A stretch of DNA of 64,000 nt from 2-12-FULL-60-25 sp003576745 (GTDB lineage Bacteria > Patescibacteriota > Patescibacteriia > 2-12-FULL-60-25): assembly GCA_030272835.1 (NCBI GenBank), contig SZOQ01000006.1:1-64000 (forward strand). The letters are read 5' to 3'. Made by a program: the position numbers and the translations under genes. The notes beneath the pieces were generated by a model. That model had not been told where the DNA came from. It did no database searches and saw only the letters and a list, made by a program, of their open reading frames with translations. Below are positions 15,322 through 26,240 of this stretch, piece by piece (the stretch's first letter is position 1; each line of letters begins with the position of its first letter).

Positions 15322-18300
15322 TTACAGCGCTTCTCCGGGCAGCATTTGTACCGATCCCGGATACACGACCCACGGACGCTGGGTACCGGAGGGATTAAAG
15401 ACATTGCACTCATTCGGACCCACGGGCGTTGTAAAGTTTACATTGCTCTTTACGCGCGAGGCGTCATAGCACCCGCCGTTCGGATGCAAAATTGGGGAAC
15501 CGGCGGCATCAATGAGCAAACCGCTCTGATTCAATGCATTGCGGCATTCACCCGTACACCAACCCCAGTTGTCGATAACCATAATGCGGGGCGTATACCG
15601 GCACGTGTTCGTCCCCTTGTCGAAACAGCCCTTGATATCCGTGGAAGTGTTTTGAATACACACGTCGCCCACGGCGCATGTGCCGCACGCCTTGGTGGGA
15701 TCACCGGAGCACACGCCATTCGCAAAACCTCCCGTTGTCTGGCAATCGGCGGACGGGACATTGTCCGGAAGACAACTGTACGCATGGCGGAATTCGAAGA
15801 AGTTTTCCTGGCAGGCATCGCTGTCATTGTCAAAAGTGACGCGCGGCACGCACACGCCGGCCTCTCCGCCGAAGGTACAGTCCTGATCGCGGTAGCAGCG
15901 CACACTCGGACGCGTGGCGCAGCTCCCATACGATTCGCACGTGCCTCCTCCGGGAGGACAATCGGCATTTGTCTGGCAGGTTAGTCCCGGCGTAAGCGTG
16001 CATTCCTTTGGTGTCTGGCAATACGGCTTGCGATTCTTCATGTTCGCATCCGGCAATTCGGTAACGCTTCCATCTCCCCAGTCAATAATGACTCTGCGAA
16101 GCGGCATTTGCTCTCGCGAGGCCCATGCGTAAAAGCGCACCGTCGCCACGTGGTTGCCGGATCCGCCGTTCACAATGCCTTCGGCCACCCCGTCGATGCT
16201 GAAAGAACCCAATCCGGTAATGCGGCACTGACCTCCCTGGCATGTGCGGATATCCGGCGCCGCAATGCGCGGGGGCTCCGGATTATAGTACGCAATATAA
16301 TTATACGAGATGGAATTTTTCGCCACATTGCTGCCGCCCGGATTCAGATACGAAGGCGTATACAGCCCGGCGGTCACATCCGTGGGCAGCGGCGCTTTGT
16401 CACTGACGCTCGCATTCTTCGCGCCCAAGTCATACCCAAACAAACCGCAATATTCATCATTCGGATCCTTGCAGAAATTCGGTCTCGGCCAATATCCGGG
16501 AGGATGCGTACAAAGATTGTTATCGAGGGCAGGATTTGGCTCCTTAAACGGACTATTCGGATCAAGCGTGGGATTCGCGCTGGTCCAACATGCGGTATTG
16601 GAGCCTGTCGGTCCATAATTCGGCTCACCGCTCGTAACAGGCTTGCACCAGTCCCGGGACGCCAGCTGAAGCGTGGGGTCCAAATCAGGCGGCGCGCATT
16701 CTTTGTCGCTCTGGCATGACGCGCCTGCGCGGGTTCCGCCGCGGCATACGCCCAAGCCCCCGCTTGTCTGGAAACCGCTTCGGAACATGAGCGCAAGCGG
16801 CTCGCAGGCGGCATAATGAGCGACCGCGCCTCCAAGAGACGCATTTCCGACATTCGGCTTTGAACAACCGGGGATGCTCTTACCCAGGAATGAACAGGAA
16901 GTTGACGATCTCCATGTGAAATACACGAATGGAGCCGTATCCGTTGTATTACGAACAAAAGCGTCATCCACAGTGCAAACTTCCTGCTTTACCCCCCCTA
17001 CTGTTACAGCTTCGTCAAAGAAATTAAAGGAACAGACATATCCGGAGCGATTCAACAAAATATGAGGAGCGAAACCCGGGAACAACCCCAACATAGAGGA
17101 ATCGTCCCATTGAATACTATTAATGGTGGACCAATATGACGGGAATTTTTGAGGCGCGATGGGCGTCGCATAGAATTTCGTGCCATCCGCAAGGGGCTTT
17201 GCCGGCGTAAACGCGTTTTTGATGAGGCAATTTTTCCCGTCCGGACATGGCTCCTCGCCTGAAACGGGATCAAGCTTCGTCGGCGACGCGCCCTGTGGTG
17301 TAACACCGTAGTAAGATTCGGGTTTTGGTTCATTCCACGGCGAATCGAATTTCTTATTAAATTGGCCGGGTGTACTGCCTGCTTCAGGACCCCATCGGAA
17401 GAGACTATTCACTTGTCCGGACGGCCAATAATTACGGAACTCAAACTTGCAGTCATTGTCCGTAAAACATTCCGCCCAAGAGTGGCGTTCGCAGCGGCCG
17501 GGCAACACGCCATTCCCGAATGGATTCCCATTGATGCAATTCTGCACCTCGTTCGGATAATACGTCTGGCAGAATCGGAAAACCTCGTCTTCTGTAGGCG
17601 CTTTGCAAGTATCGGCTTCCGCGCTCGGACATTCGGGACTATTGCTCGTGGCCTTGGTGCACCAGCTGGCCGTTCCATTGCCCACAATTCCCGGATCGCG
17701 CACGCTCCCCTGGCAACGGAATGCGCCGCTCCGAACCGCCGGACCACGCTCACAGCCAATTTCGGCAGTGCAGCCTTCTTTGGTCGGACAGCCGGAACCG
17801 CTGCACTTATACTTTCCATTTTGGAGCTGCGTCCATGTTTGATTCGAACCGTCGTCAAACAGCGCGCAGCTGGCATATTGTGGCTGGAGAATGCCGTTCT
17901 CTTCCTGCACCGGCCCGCGATGGCAGATGTCCGGATCATTGGAGCAGTCCAGTCCGCGATTTACCCCGCTAAAGGAATTGCACACCTTGGTGGCAAAAAT
18001 ATCGCTGGGATCAACGCCCGTTTTAAGGCATTTCCCCTGGAATCCGCAGATTTTTTCCGACGCATCTCCGAATTCCTTTGATGTCAAGCCTTCATCAGGC
18101 GGACACCATTGCCCGAAACCCGGACTGCGGGGATCCGTGCATGCCCAGTCTTCGCGTCCCACCCCGCGCGGAAAATATCCGTACACGCGGTAAATGCGCG
18201 CAAAAATATTCGACAATGCGCCCCAGTTATTGGTGGGATATGGCTCATTCCGGAAATAGGTCTGTCCCGGGAACGTGAATGTGGGCGGATTCAGCGGATT

Positions 18301-21300
18301 CGTGGATGCCGCTTGCGATACCCCGCTCATATACAGCGGTTCCGGGCCAGCATCACCCGTGGCGAGCGACGCGCCGAAAGGAATATTCGTCGTCCCCCAC
18401 TGGAAGCCCACCTTCGGAATGGCAAAACCGCTGCGGGACGAGTTCCTGTCGGTGTACGCGACGCTTTCCTTGCTGTCTTTGGAAATTGTCTCATTGAGCT
18501 CGCGGCACACGTCGGCCGTGGAAAGGTGCAGGTCGAGATAAATGTATCGCGGACCCGAATGCGGGGCGCAGGCTGTTACCCACAATCCGACAATCTGGAA
18601 AGGGCCCACGAGCTGATCGGGTTTGACGGTTTCGGGATCCTTATCGTTTTCCGTTTTATTGGTGTCTTCAAAGACGGCTCGAATGGAGAACCATGACTTG
18701 TCGGACGTGCACTTGCCGTACACGGGCGACTTCGACAGCGAGTCCATGCTCGCCCGCCCGATGTCAGGACTAAAAGCCTGAAAACGATCCTGACCTTCCG
18801 CGCGATAATCAAGCTGCCAATACTTCAGGAAGCAGGTTCCGCTCTGGCTCCCCGCATTATCCTCATTATTGCATTCAACGGTCACGGGTACGCCGGAAGG
18901 CGACCCGTCCTCCGTGACGATGCCGGATTTTTTGCGGTCGAGCTTATTTCCCGATTTCGCGAGTTCGGCGCGGAATCTGGAAACCCATGTGCTGTCCGGA
19001 CCAGACCACTCGTCCTCATCGTCATAATCCGACACGCTGGCGCCTTCCACAAAGTCCTCGGAATATCCGCAGCCGATCCGTCCTTTCTGGATGCCGAATT
19101 CGAACGAGGAAAGCGTATCTTCCAGCGTATGCTCGAGCAGAATTTCCGGATCGTCCACCTTGCCGCCCGCGATATTCTCGGCGAGCTTGTCGCGGTCGAA
19201 GAGATAGGCGTATTCCGCATAGCTGTGATTGCCGCCGCGGCCCGTGGTAACAAGGCGGATTTTTTTGAAATCGGAAGATGGCGACTGGTCATCGTCGGCA
19301 TACTCGCACCAGCGCCCCATATCGGTTCCAGCCGATGTGGAACCGTCGAGGGAGCCGCCGCCCTCATTCCCGTCGCAGTCATCGCCGAATGGATTCGGGA
19401 AATCCACACAGCTTTTATCCGATGTAATAGCCTGCGCGAACCACGGCTTGGTTATTTTTCCGGCATAGGTGCCCGCGCTGTTCTTTTTGAGGCCATTCGC
19501 TTCCGTAAAGGTGTAGGTAGCCCCCAAAAAACTCAAGGTCCCCTCCGCCGTAATCTGGAATTTTTTCGGCTCGCGGACCGGCGACGAGCAGTAATAGCGG
19601 CCGCTGGATTGCGGCGGCTGGAACCCGGCCGTAGGCGACCAGTGATACGGATCTCCGGGTCCGGCAAATGCGGGATTCGGATTCCAGATGAGGCACTCAT
19701 TCCGAGACGGATCCCCGGCGATATTGCGCGTTTGGTCATATTGCAGGCACTGGCCGGAAATGCCCCGGACAAGCTGAACATTTTTAATAGGGACGCATGT
19801 GCCGCCCTCGCCGCAAATCCTGTCGGGGTCGGTCGGAGATTTTTCGCCGGCAAGCGCTTCCGGTGGAACAGCAACATCCTGGCCTTTGCTGTCCTTTACC
19901 GTGGCATTCTGCGGGGGCTCGGATCCCTCGATGCCGCGGTCCACCACGCAGGGCTGGCCGTCCCGCGGTCCTCCGGAACACACGGCATTCACCACATTCG
20001 TGGATAACGGTTCATAAAACTTTATGGATCCTCCGTAGGTGACGCGCTTATAGGTGCATGAACAGTTTTCGCCGAATTCGCAGAGATTCGCATTCCCGTA
20101 CCCGGACGAAACGCGCAATGGCTCCGGAGGATTTACGGAATCGTCCCATTCCACCACAAAATCATTGCTGAACGGCGCATCGCCCTCCGGGGCCGCCTTG
20201 CACACCGTGTTCGGGAAACTGCGGGACAAAATCTGATCAAGCCCGGCAAGGTCGCCCTGCTCAAAACGCTGGACGAGATTCAGCGCATTCAGATTGTCCG
20301 ACACAATGGGCGCGCCGGCTCCGGCAAGCTGGGGCGGCTGTCCTTGATCCATCGACACCCAGCAGACGGTTCCTGTCGCACTAAGCTCGCGGAATGCATT
20401 CGTCCGTATGCCGAAAGACCCGTTTTTCTTGTATACGCAAGCGTATTGCTGAAGATTCGGCGCACCGGCAAGCGTTTTGAGTTCATCCGGAGAAGGCGCC
20501 CGCGCCGGATTGGAGGTGACGCCACCGGTATCCATGTCGAGCGGAATGGCCAAACGATAGTCTTTTTTGTATTTGCTCTTGGTTTTGGGATCCGGAGAGA
20601 GCATGGAGCCCACGGGCACAAGCTCCGCGTCCATCACCTGAAAATGATCCGGGATGGTGAATCCGGAATAATCCGGCGTGCCGAACCCAATGCGCCGGTC
20701 CGCGTATACCTGCGCGTCCACGACCTGATTATCAATGAGAATGGTGGAGAACGGCTGTTCGCGGTTCACAAAACTCCGGCAATACGGCACGGCATCGCCT
20801 TCGCTCTGGGCATTCGCATTGCAAAGCGCCAAATCGCTGCAGATACTCTGCAGTTTTCCCGTAGCCGGATCCGTAACGGTTTCGCCGGAACGGCATGAAA
20901 GCCACTGGGAGCAGGAGCGATCCGGGCTCACTTTGACGATAATATTGGTGTCCGGCTGCGCACGATTAGAGCAGGCCATCTTGTACGGACACGGGCCCGA
21001 AACGTTTTGCGCCCACACGGCGCAGGCATAATTCACGTCCGGCGCGCACACGGCTTCATTATCCGTACAATCTTTGTTGTTCGCGTTATAGACATCGATG
21101 CTCTTTAATAAACCGGCATCGCCCGCAAAAATATTCGAGGGATCCGCGCTCATCGTGCAGTATTTCTTGAGACAGGCCGGGTGATTCGGCTGAATATCGC
21201 AATTCAGCGGATCCACGGGGCGGTATCCGCTCGCCGCATAGTTTCGATACGTCGCCTGCGTGCTGTAGGCGAGGAAGGTGTCGGACATGTCGCGGAACAG

Positions 21301-24300
21301 CACGCACCCCCGTCCGGGATCCACCTGTCCATTGCAGCTTTCTGTGTCGAGTTTTTCGCTCCGGATGACAAAGTACGGCCGTCCCTGCGGATGCAGGGTA
21401 TCGCTCTTGTCCGTGACATCGCGGAATTCGGTGCACTCGGCCTGGTCATTGGGGCACACGCCGGTCCATGCGCGATATGTGGATGTAGGAAATGTCCAGG
21501 CATTGTATCCGGGATCGCCCGTGAACGTAATGCCGAACTCGCTCCCCGCTTTCAGGAATTCCGGATAGCAAGGAATGTCGGTGCCGATGCGGAACCACCC
21601 GTCGAACGTGCGGCCCACGGTATTCACATTGGGAACCGTGCCCTGCGGAACAACCACGCCGTTCCGGAACTCGCAGGCATGATCGGCCGGCGCGCGGAAA
21701 TACGCCGTCCCCGCCTGACCGGCGGCATTGTACGTATAGGATTCGCAGAACAGCTCGGCTTCGGAACAGAGTCCTTCATTGTATTTCGTCACGTCGTCCT
21801 TGAGGTACACGGTTTCGAACGGCGCCTTCGGATCCAGGGACAAACGATCCTGGCTGTATTTCGGTTTACCGAATGCGCGGCAGCTTACCTGTTCCGCAGG
21901 ACAGTAATAAGACGCATCGTCTATGAAGTATTCATAGGTATCCCCGGGACGGATGGTTGTTTCGATATTCGCCGGGAACGGACGCTCATTCAATTTCGTC
22001 CAGATGTCGGCATACGGATTGTCGGAATTCTTCGTATCGATAAACGCCGTACAGCCGATGGCCGTGTCGCGACAAAGCCTCGTGAACTGGCGAACCGGAC
22101 TCTCCACGTTTTTCCTGTCCGTATACAGGCTGCAGCCAAGCATGGCCTGCGGATGCGGAATGCCCTCGGAGGTTTGGTCGCATATCGCGGGCGTGTTCCA
22201 GGAATTCTTCACGACATACGCGATATCCGTCACCTGTTCCACGCGGACCTTGTCGATAAAGGTAACGGACGGGAAGCCGGAGAACATAATGGGCGTGGTC
22301 GTTGCCGCCGTGGACGTGGAACCGAAGAAAGGTCCGATGCGATAAATGTTCCAATCCGGCTCCAGCTCCGCAGTCCCGATGGTCGTATCATTCAAATCCT
22401 CGGACGCGCGGATGCTGATAACGGGCTTATTCGGACTCGTGATCTTTGCCCAGAAGGTAAGCTCATACAATGTTCCCGGCTCTGTGGGTACGTCAAAGGC
22501 CAAACGCGCGTTTGGCACCGCATTCGCGGCGACGAACAGCGACTTATCGCCCACGAGAACGGCCTCATTGGATTGCGACAGGGTAACGTCGCTCACAGCG
22601 CGGGCGGCGTCCACATTGTCGATGAAGTCCTCATTAAATACCTCGGCCTGCGCCAGCCCCTGCGTGCCGATATAGGCGCGGCATCCCGCAACGCTAATGT
22701 CGCATGAACGGGATTTGTCGCCCAAGGCAAAGTACACGCATTCATTCGTGGCCGCATTGTGCTGGCCTCCCGTTTTTTCGCAATCCGCCTTGGTAGAATC
22801 GCTCTTCCGCCATTGCGCGCACTGATCGCTGGACAAAATGGTCTGCGACTCAAATCGGTAAAAAACCGTACCCTCGGGGTCGTAAAATTGGCGGCAGTCG
22901 GGATCCAGGCCAAGCACATAGAAGGCGGGATTGCACACGGCCGGGTCTTTCACCGTGCCGTCCGGTCCGGCCTTCACAAGCACCTTGGGACCCTGCGGGA
23001 ACGGCGCCGTTGTGTCGCGCTTCAGGCTCCATGTTTTCAGCTGATAGCCCGTGGTATCGGAACCCTCCCAGGTGAAATACGTTTGGGAATCCGGGCCGGG
23101 CTTTTCGCAGCTCCGGAGATAGCTGAATCCCTGCTCGCTCTCGCCTTCCGCGCCGGCTTCCAGATTCGTGAACGCTTCGCATCCCACGTTTTGGGCGGAA
23201 CACTGGAGCGCCGTATCCGGAATAAAATACGCCACCGTGTCGTCGTCGGGATCGTCAAAGGCCGGATTCGCGCTCCGCGCCAAATCGAACGTGGACGCCT
23301 GCTTCCGGAATTCCGCATAGCCCACGCATTCGTTCGGACAATAATCCACAGGCGTAAGGACGGCCGGAATTTCAGATGCTCCCGGATTCCCGCTCGGGCG
23401 ATATCCCTGGCATCCCGCCTCGAGCTGGGTGCAGACGCGCGCGTAATTTTTGCAAAGTGGATGATCTGTTTTTTCATTGCCGGTACAGCCGAGCTCCTGC
23501 GGCGGTATGCGCATGTTCACGCGGGGTAAACCGGCATTCAGACCGTCGAGATATTCCGTTTGCAGTTCCGACTCTTCCAGCTGGACCGCATCATATAAAA
23601 CCGTCTTGTTCAAATCGGTTCCGCCAAGAATAAACACGGCAAACTGCCCCACGTCCTTGGAGGTCAAAAAGGTACAGCTGAAATTCTGCCATTCCGTATC
23701 GAGCGTTGACGGCACCATGGTTCCGGCCACGGAGTTCGGATCCATGCCCGGAATGGCCGTTGGGATATTGCATCCGCTGCTCCGGAAATAATCAGGGCTC
23801 CCGGGCGGAATCATCACGAAGTCGAAAGGATTAGCCGGATCGTTCTGTATGCCCTTTTGGAACAGAATGACGATGCCGCTTAAGGATGGCTTATCCGCGA
23901 ACGCGCGGGCGCGGAATGAAAGCGTATATTCCCGCCTGCCGCGAATGCCCGTAACGAATTGCGCAAGCATCCGGTCGGTCGTCTTGGGAGCCGACAAATT
24001 CAGGGGCGGCGCGAGCAGAGCCTGCGCTCCTTCGGCCGCGGGCGAGCCCGATGCGGGAGATGGCAGCGTATACGTCCATGAAACATCGGGGAACAGATTG
24101 GTGTCGAGCGCCGTCCATCCCAAAAGGCCGGTGCCCGTGGTGCTCTCAAAGGAACCGTTCTGCACCAGATTGAGCGCAGATTGACCGCGCGTCACGCGGC
24201 GCAAATCGCTGCAGCCGTCGAATGATCCGGAACATGGAAGAATGGTTTTGTCGAAATACACCTTATTTGTGGTTCCCTCATATGTGGCGTCCCAGGCATT

Positions 24301-26235
24301 GCTCGTGCTTGTTGCTACGGCATTGCGGCGCGACGCATACCACAAACATCCGACATTCGTTTCATTGCAGGCGCCGTAATCCAGGGTGCTCCGCAAATAG
24401 CTGATGGGCTGGACAGTATTTCCGCGGGGCGTATAGGTACGACAACTCACATTCTGCTCGGAACAGGACTGGGCATCGAATTGCCAAAACGTCTGCTCCG
24501 CCATGCAAAAACCGTATCCGCCGATGCAGGCGCCGTTTTTATCCCGCTCAAGGCATGTCACGGTATCCTGGCACTCCTCGAGCCGTTGGCCGGTATTGGG
24601 AAGGAGCTGATTCCCGAATCCTTTGGTAACGCATTGGGCCGGGAATGCCGTAAGCACCCAGTTGGGATCAATGAGATGGCACCAGGGATGCTTGTCGTCC
24701 AAACGCCCCTCGTCATTGCAGTCGTCAAAACGATCGATAACCTCCCGCAAAGTCACGCAGCCGTTCGCCTTTGCGCAGGCAAGCTGGTTCGCGGGAGAAT
24801 CGGCGGCAAGCTCCCATCCGATGGGGAGAATGCGCGCAAGGCGCAATTTCCGAAGATTCGCCACGCAAAATGCCCGCGTACGGCAGGTGGGATCCTGATT
24901 GTCCTTTACGCGCGTGGACGGAATCAACTGCCAATTTGCATTGATAAACCCCCCGTCAATCGCCTGCCGCAGCGTCATGCCCCCGCCCTGACGAAGCAGG
25001 GTCGCAAATGAATCATCCATGGCACAATTCCATTTACTTCTGGCATCCGTCGGACAACCGGAGAGTTCGGCGATTAGGTCCTGTTCCTCGGACCGGATAA
25101 TGCGCGGCGTAAGAATGTCACCAAATTGCGATGAAAAAATTTCAGCCTGATATGTGGATCCCGGTGGCGCTCCAAAGGGATTGAGGAGATCGGGAAGACC
25201 CCGAGGTCCGCCCCCGGACGACTTAAACAAACCCTTTTTGATCTTATCGAACAGCCGAGTAACCAAAACATTTGTAAATGTGGACGCTGTCACGACGCCT
25301 AATTGCACCCAGCCAAGGGTAAAGGCATTACTAATAAGCGCCCCCTGATTAATATTCTGGGCCATTGCCGGATTCTCGATGATCTGGTTTTCTATCGACC
25401 GCCTTACAGTTTCGCCTGGCGTTTCAATGGCACCGGAAACGAAATTCTGCACGCTCTTAAATCCGCTCCCTTCGCGTCGGTCAAGAATACCCGCATATTG
25501 CTTTTCCGCGACAAAGTCAAAGAACGCGAGATTTGCCCCAACCCCGAACGCCACGTCATTGCCGCCCGTGGAAAAACTTCCCTTGATATTATTGAACGCA
25601 TTCAGATTGTCGATAGTGCTCGCGGATGCCTCCCAATTATCCACGATATCCGTCCACGAACACTTCGGCCGCGGTCTGCCAAGTCCCGGAATGGAAAGGC
25701 CGGGTAATCCGAGAGCGAATTCCAATCCGAGCTGGGGGAAATTCGGCGGACGGCAAAGATCAACGCCAAAGGCGCCCTGCGTAAACTCTTCGGAAAACGT
25801 TCCCATGAATTCTCCCACGGAGTCCAGCAGAAGATTTTTTGTGTATTGACCGAATGGATCCGTAAAAATACCAGGCGCCTTTCCCTTAAAACCGTTCGCC
25901 ACCCATTCCGCGGAATCATATGCGACGGTTTGGGCAAAATACGTCGCGGCGTTCAGAACGCCGAGATAGGCAGCGAAGGTCAGCTGAAAATCAATGCGAG
26001 ATTTTACTTTTTGTATATGTTGTTGCGCCCAAAATGCGTCCGTACATATCGGCGATCCAGGACTCGCCGTCTGCCCCGGACCACAAGGAAGAGCATCCGG
26101 CGTATCGGATACGCCTCCAGATCCCGGTTCGGCGGCATGCGCGCCGGAAAACGGTGAAAGAAGAAGCGTAAAAACAACAATGACCGCAGAGGCGATGACA
26201 AGAATTTTCGCATGAATTCGCGGCCGCGGAAGCAT
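15322..26235 (-). CDS. Giant secreted cysteine-rich surface protein (3,637 aa)
   Basis: An uninterrupted 10.9-kb gene. It begins with a signal peptide (KILVIASAVIVVFTLLLSPF then SGAHA|A, cleavage near residue 34-35). Residues about 40-470 hold several amphipathic or hydrophobic stretches. Residues about 590-1600 carry at least nine copies of C-x6-C-x2-[YFW] (CSEQNVSCRTY, CNETNVGCLWY, CSAQNVGCEAF, CDISVAGCRAY, CPAEQVSCRAF). Two jelly-roll-like modules interrupt them: one near 690-900 opening NLVQNGSFE, one near 1200-1335. Further Cys-rich low-similarity repeats follow. Near residue 3385 the motif IDWGDGS marks a PKD-like domain, then CQTNADCPPGGGTC-type Cys clusters. No C-terminal anchor is seen. 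It lies 5 nt downstream of the anchored TSP3-repeat gene. An adhesin or cell-surface fibre is the likely role. Confidence 0.85.
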   Translation of the reverse strand: MLPRPRIHAKILVIASAVIVVFTLLLSPFSGAHAAEPGSGGVSDTPDALPCGPGQTASPGSPICTDAFWAQQHIQKVKSRIDFQLTFAAYLGVLNAATYFAQTVAYDSAEWVANGFKGKAPGIFTDPFGQYTKNLLLDSVGEFMGTFSEEFTQGAFGVDLCRPPNFPQLGLEFALGLPGLSIPGLGRPRPKCSWTDIVDNWEASASTIDNLNAFNNIKGSFSTGGNDVAFGVGANLAFFDFVAEKQYAGILDRREGSGFKSVQNFVSGAIETPGETVRRSIENQIIENPAMAQNINQGALISNAFTLGWVQLGVVTASTFTNVLVTRLFDKIKKGLFKSSGGGPRGLPDLLNPFGAPPGSTYQAEIFSSQFGDILTPRIIRSEEQDLIAELSGCPTDARSKWNCAMDDSFATLLRQGGGMTLRQAIDGGFINANWQLIPSTRVKDNQDPTCRTRAFCVANLRKLRLARILPIGWELAADSPANQLACAKANGCVTLREVIDRFDDCNDEGRLDDKHPWCHLIDPNWVLTAFPAQCVTKGFGNQLLPNTGQRLEECQDTVTCLERDKNGACIGGYGFCMAEQTFWQFDAQSCSEQNVSCRTYTPRGNTVQPISYLRSTLDYGACNETNVGCLWYASRRNAVATSTSNAWDATYEGTTNKVYFDKTILPCSGSFDGCSDLRRVTRGQSALNLVQNGSFESTTGTGLLGWTALDTNLFPDVSWTYTLPSPASGSPAAEGAQALLAPPLNLSAPKTTDRMLAQFVTGIRGRREYTLSFRARAFADKPSLSGIVILFQKGIQNDPANPFDFVMIPPGSPDYFRSSGCNIPTAIPGMDPNSVAGTMVPSTLDTEWQNFSCTFLTSKDVGQFAVFILGGTDLNKTVLYDAVQLEESELQTEYLDGLNAGLPRVNMRIPPQELGCTGNEKTDHPLCKNYARVCTQLEAGCQGYRPSGNPGASEIPAVLTPVDYCPNECVGYAEFRKQASTFDLARSANPAFDDPDDDTVAYFIPDTALQCSAQNVGCEAFTNLEAGAEGESEQGFSYLRSCEKPGPDSQTYFTWEGSDTTGYQLKTWSLKRDTTAPFPQGPKVLVKAGPDGTVKDPAVCNPAFYVLGLDPDCRQFYDPEGTVFYRFESQTILSSDQCAQWRKSDSTKADCEKTGGQHNAATNECVYFALGDKSRSCDISVAGCRAYIGTQGLAQAEVFNEDFIDNVDAARAVSDVTLSQSNEAVLVGDKSLFVAANAVPNARLAFDVPTEPGTLYELTFWAKITSPNKPVISIRASEDLNDTTIGTAELEPDWNIYRIGPFFGSTSTAATTTPIMFSGFPSVTFIDKVRVEQVTDIAYVVKNSWNTPAICDQTSEGIPHPQAMLGCSLYTDRKNVESPVRQFTRLCRDTAIGCTAFIDTKNSDNPYADIWTKLNERPFPANIETTIRPGDTYEYFIDDASYYCPAEQVSCRAFGKPKYSQDRLSLDPKAPFETVYLKDDVTKYNEGLCSEAELFCESYTYNAAGQAGTAYFRAPADHACEFRNGVVVPQGTVPNVNTVGRTFDGWFRIGTDIPCYPEFLKAGSEFGITFTGDPGYNAWTFPTSTYRAWTGVCPNDQAECTEFRDVTDKSDTLHPQGRPYFVIRSEKLDTESCNGQVDPGRGCVLFRDMSDTFLAYSTQATYRNYAASGYRPVDPLNCDIQPNHPACLKKYCTMSADPSNIFAGDAGLLKSIDVYNANNKDCTDNEAVCAPDVNYACAVWAQNVSGPCPYKMACSNRAQPDTNIIVKVSPDRSCSQWLSCRSGETVTDPATGKLQSICSDLALCNANAQSEGDAVPYCRSFVNREQPFSTILIDNQVVDAQVYADRRIGFGTPDYSGFTIPDHFQVMDAELVPVGSMLSPDPKTKSKYKKDYRLAIPLDMDTGGVTSNPARAPSPDELKTLAGAPNLQQYACVYKKNGSFGIRTNAFRELSATGTVCWVSMDQGQPPQLAGAGAPIVSDNLNALNLVQRFEQGDLAGLDQILSRSFPNTVCKAAPEGDAPFSNDFVVEWDDSVNPPEPLRVSSGYGNANLCEFGENCSCTYKRVTYGGSIKFYEPLSTNVVNAVCSGGPRDGQPCVVDRGIEGSEPPQNATVKDSKGQDVAVPPEALAGEKSPTDPDRICGEGGTCVPIKNVQLVRGISGQCLQYDQTRNIAGDPSRNECLIWNPNPAFAGPGDPYHWSPTAGFQPPQSSGRYYCSSPVREPKKFQITAEGTLSFLGATYTFTEANGLKKNSAGTYAGKITKPWFAQAITSDKSCVDFPNPFGDDCDGNEGGGSLDGSTSAGTDMGRWCEYADDDQSPSSDFKKIRLVTTGRGGNHSYAEYAYLFDRDKLAENIAGGKVDDPEILLEHTLEDTLSSFEFGIQKGRIGCGYSEDFVEGASVSDYDDEDEWSGPDSTWVSRFRAELAKSGNKLDRKKSGIVTEDGSPSGVPVTVECNNEDNAGSQSGTCFLKYWQLDYRAEGQDRFQAFSPDIGRASMDSLSKSPVYGKCTSDKSWFSIRAVFEDTNKTENDKDPETVKPDQLVGPFQIVGLWVTACAPHSGPRYIYLDLHLSTADVCRELNETISKDSKESVAYTDRNSSRSGFAIPKVGFQWGTTNIPFGASLATGDAGPEPLYMSGVSQAASTNPLNPPTFTFPGQTYFRNEPYPTNNWGALSNIFARIYRVYGYFPRGVGREDWACTDPRSPGFGQWCPPDEGLTSKEFGDASEKICGFQGKCLKTGVDPSDIFATKVCNSFSGVNRGLDCSNDPDICHRGPVQEENGILQPQYASCALFDDGSNQTWTQLQNGKYKCSGSGCPTKEGCTAEIGCERGPAVRSGAFRCQGSVRDPGIVGNGTASWCTKATSNSPECPSAEADTCKAPTEDEVFRFCQTYYPNEVQNCINGNPFGNGVLPGRCERHSWAECFTDNDCKFEFRNYWPSGQVNSLFRWGPEAGSTPGQFNKKFDSPWNEPKPESYYGVTPQGASPTKLDPVSGEEPCPDGKNCLIKNAFTPAKPLADGTKFYATPIAPQKFPSYWSTINSIQWDDSSMLGLFPGFAPHILLNRSGYVCSFNFFDEAVTVGGVKQEVCTVDDAFVRNTTDTAPFVYFTWRSSTSCSFLGKSIPGCSKPNVGNASLGGAVAHYAACEPLALMFRSGFQTSGGLGVCRGGTRAGASCQSDKECAPPDLDPTLQLASRDWCKPVTSGEPNYGPTGSNTACWTSANPTLDPNSPFKEPNPALDNNLCTHPPGYWPRPNFCKDPNDEYCGLFGYDLGAKNASVSDKAPLPTDVTAGLYTPSYLNPGGSNVAKNSISYNYIAYYNPEPPRIAAPDIRTCQGGQCRITGLGSFSIDGVAEGIVNGGSGNHVATVRFYAWASREQMPLRRVIIDWGDGSVTELPDANMKNRKPYCQTPKECTLTPGLTCQTNADCPPGGGTCESYGSCATRPSVRCYRDQDCTFGGEAGVCVPRVTFDNDSDACQENFFEFRHAYSCLPDNVPSADCQTTGGFANGVCSGDPTKACGTCAVGDVCIQNTSTDIKGCFDKGTNTCRYTPRIMVIDNWGWCTGECRNALNQSGLLIDAAGSPILHPNGGCYDASRVKSNVNFTTPVGPNECNVFNPSGTQRPWVVYPGSVQMLPGEAL

Positions 26236-26240
26236 AAAAA

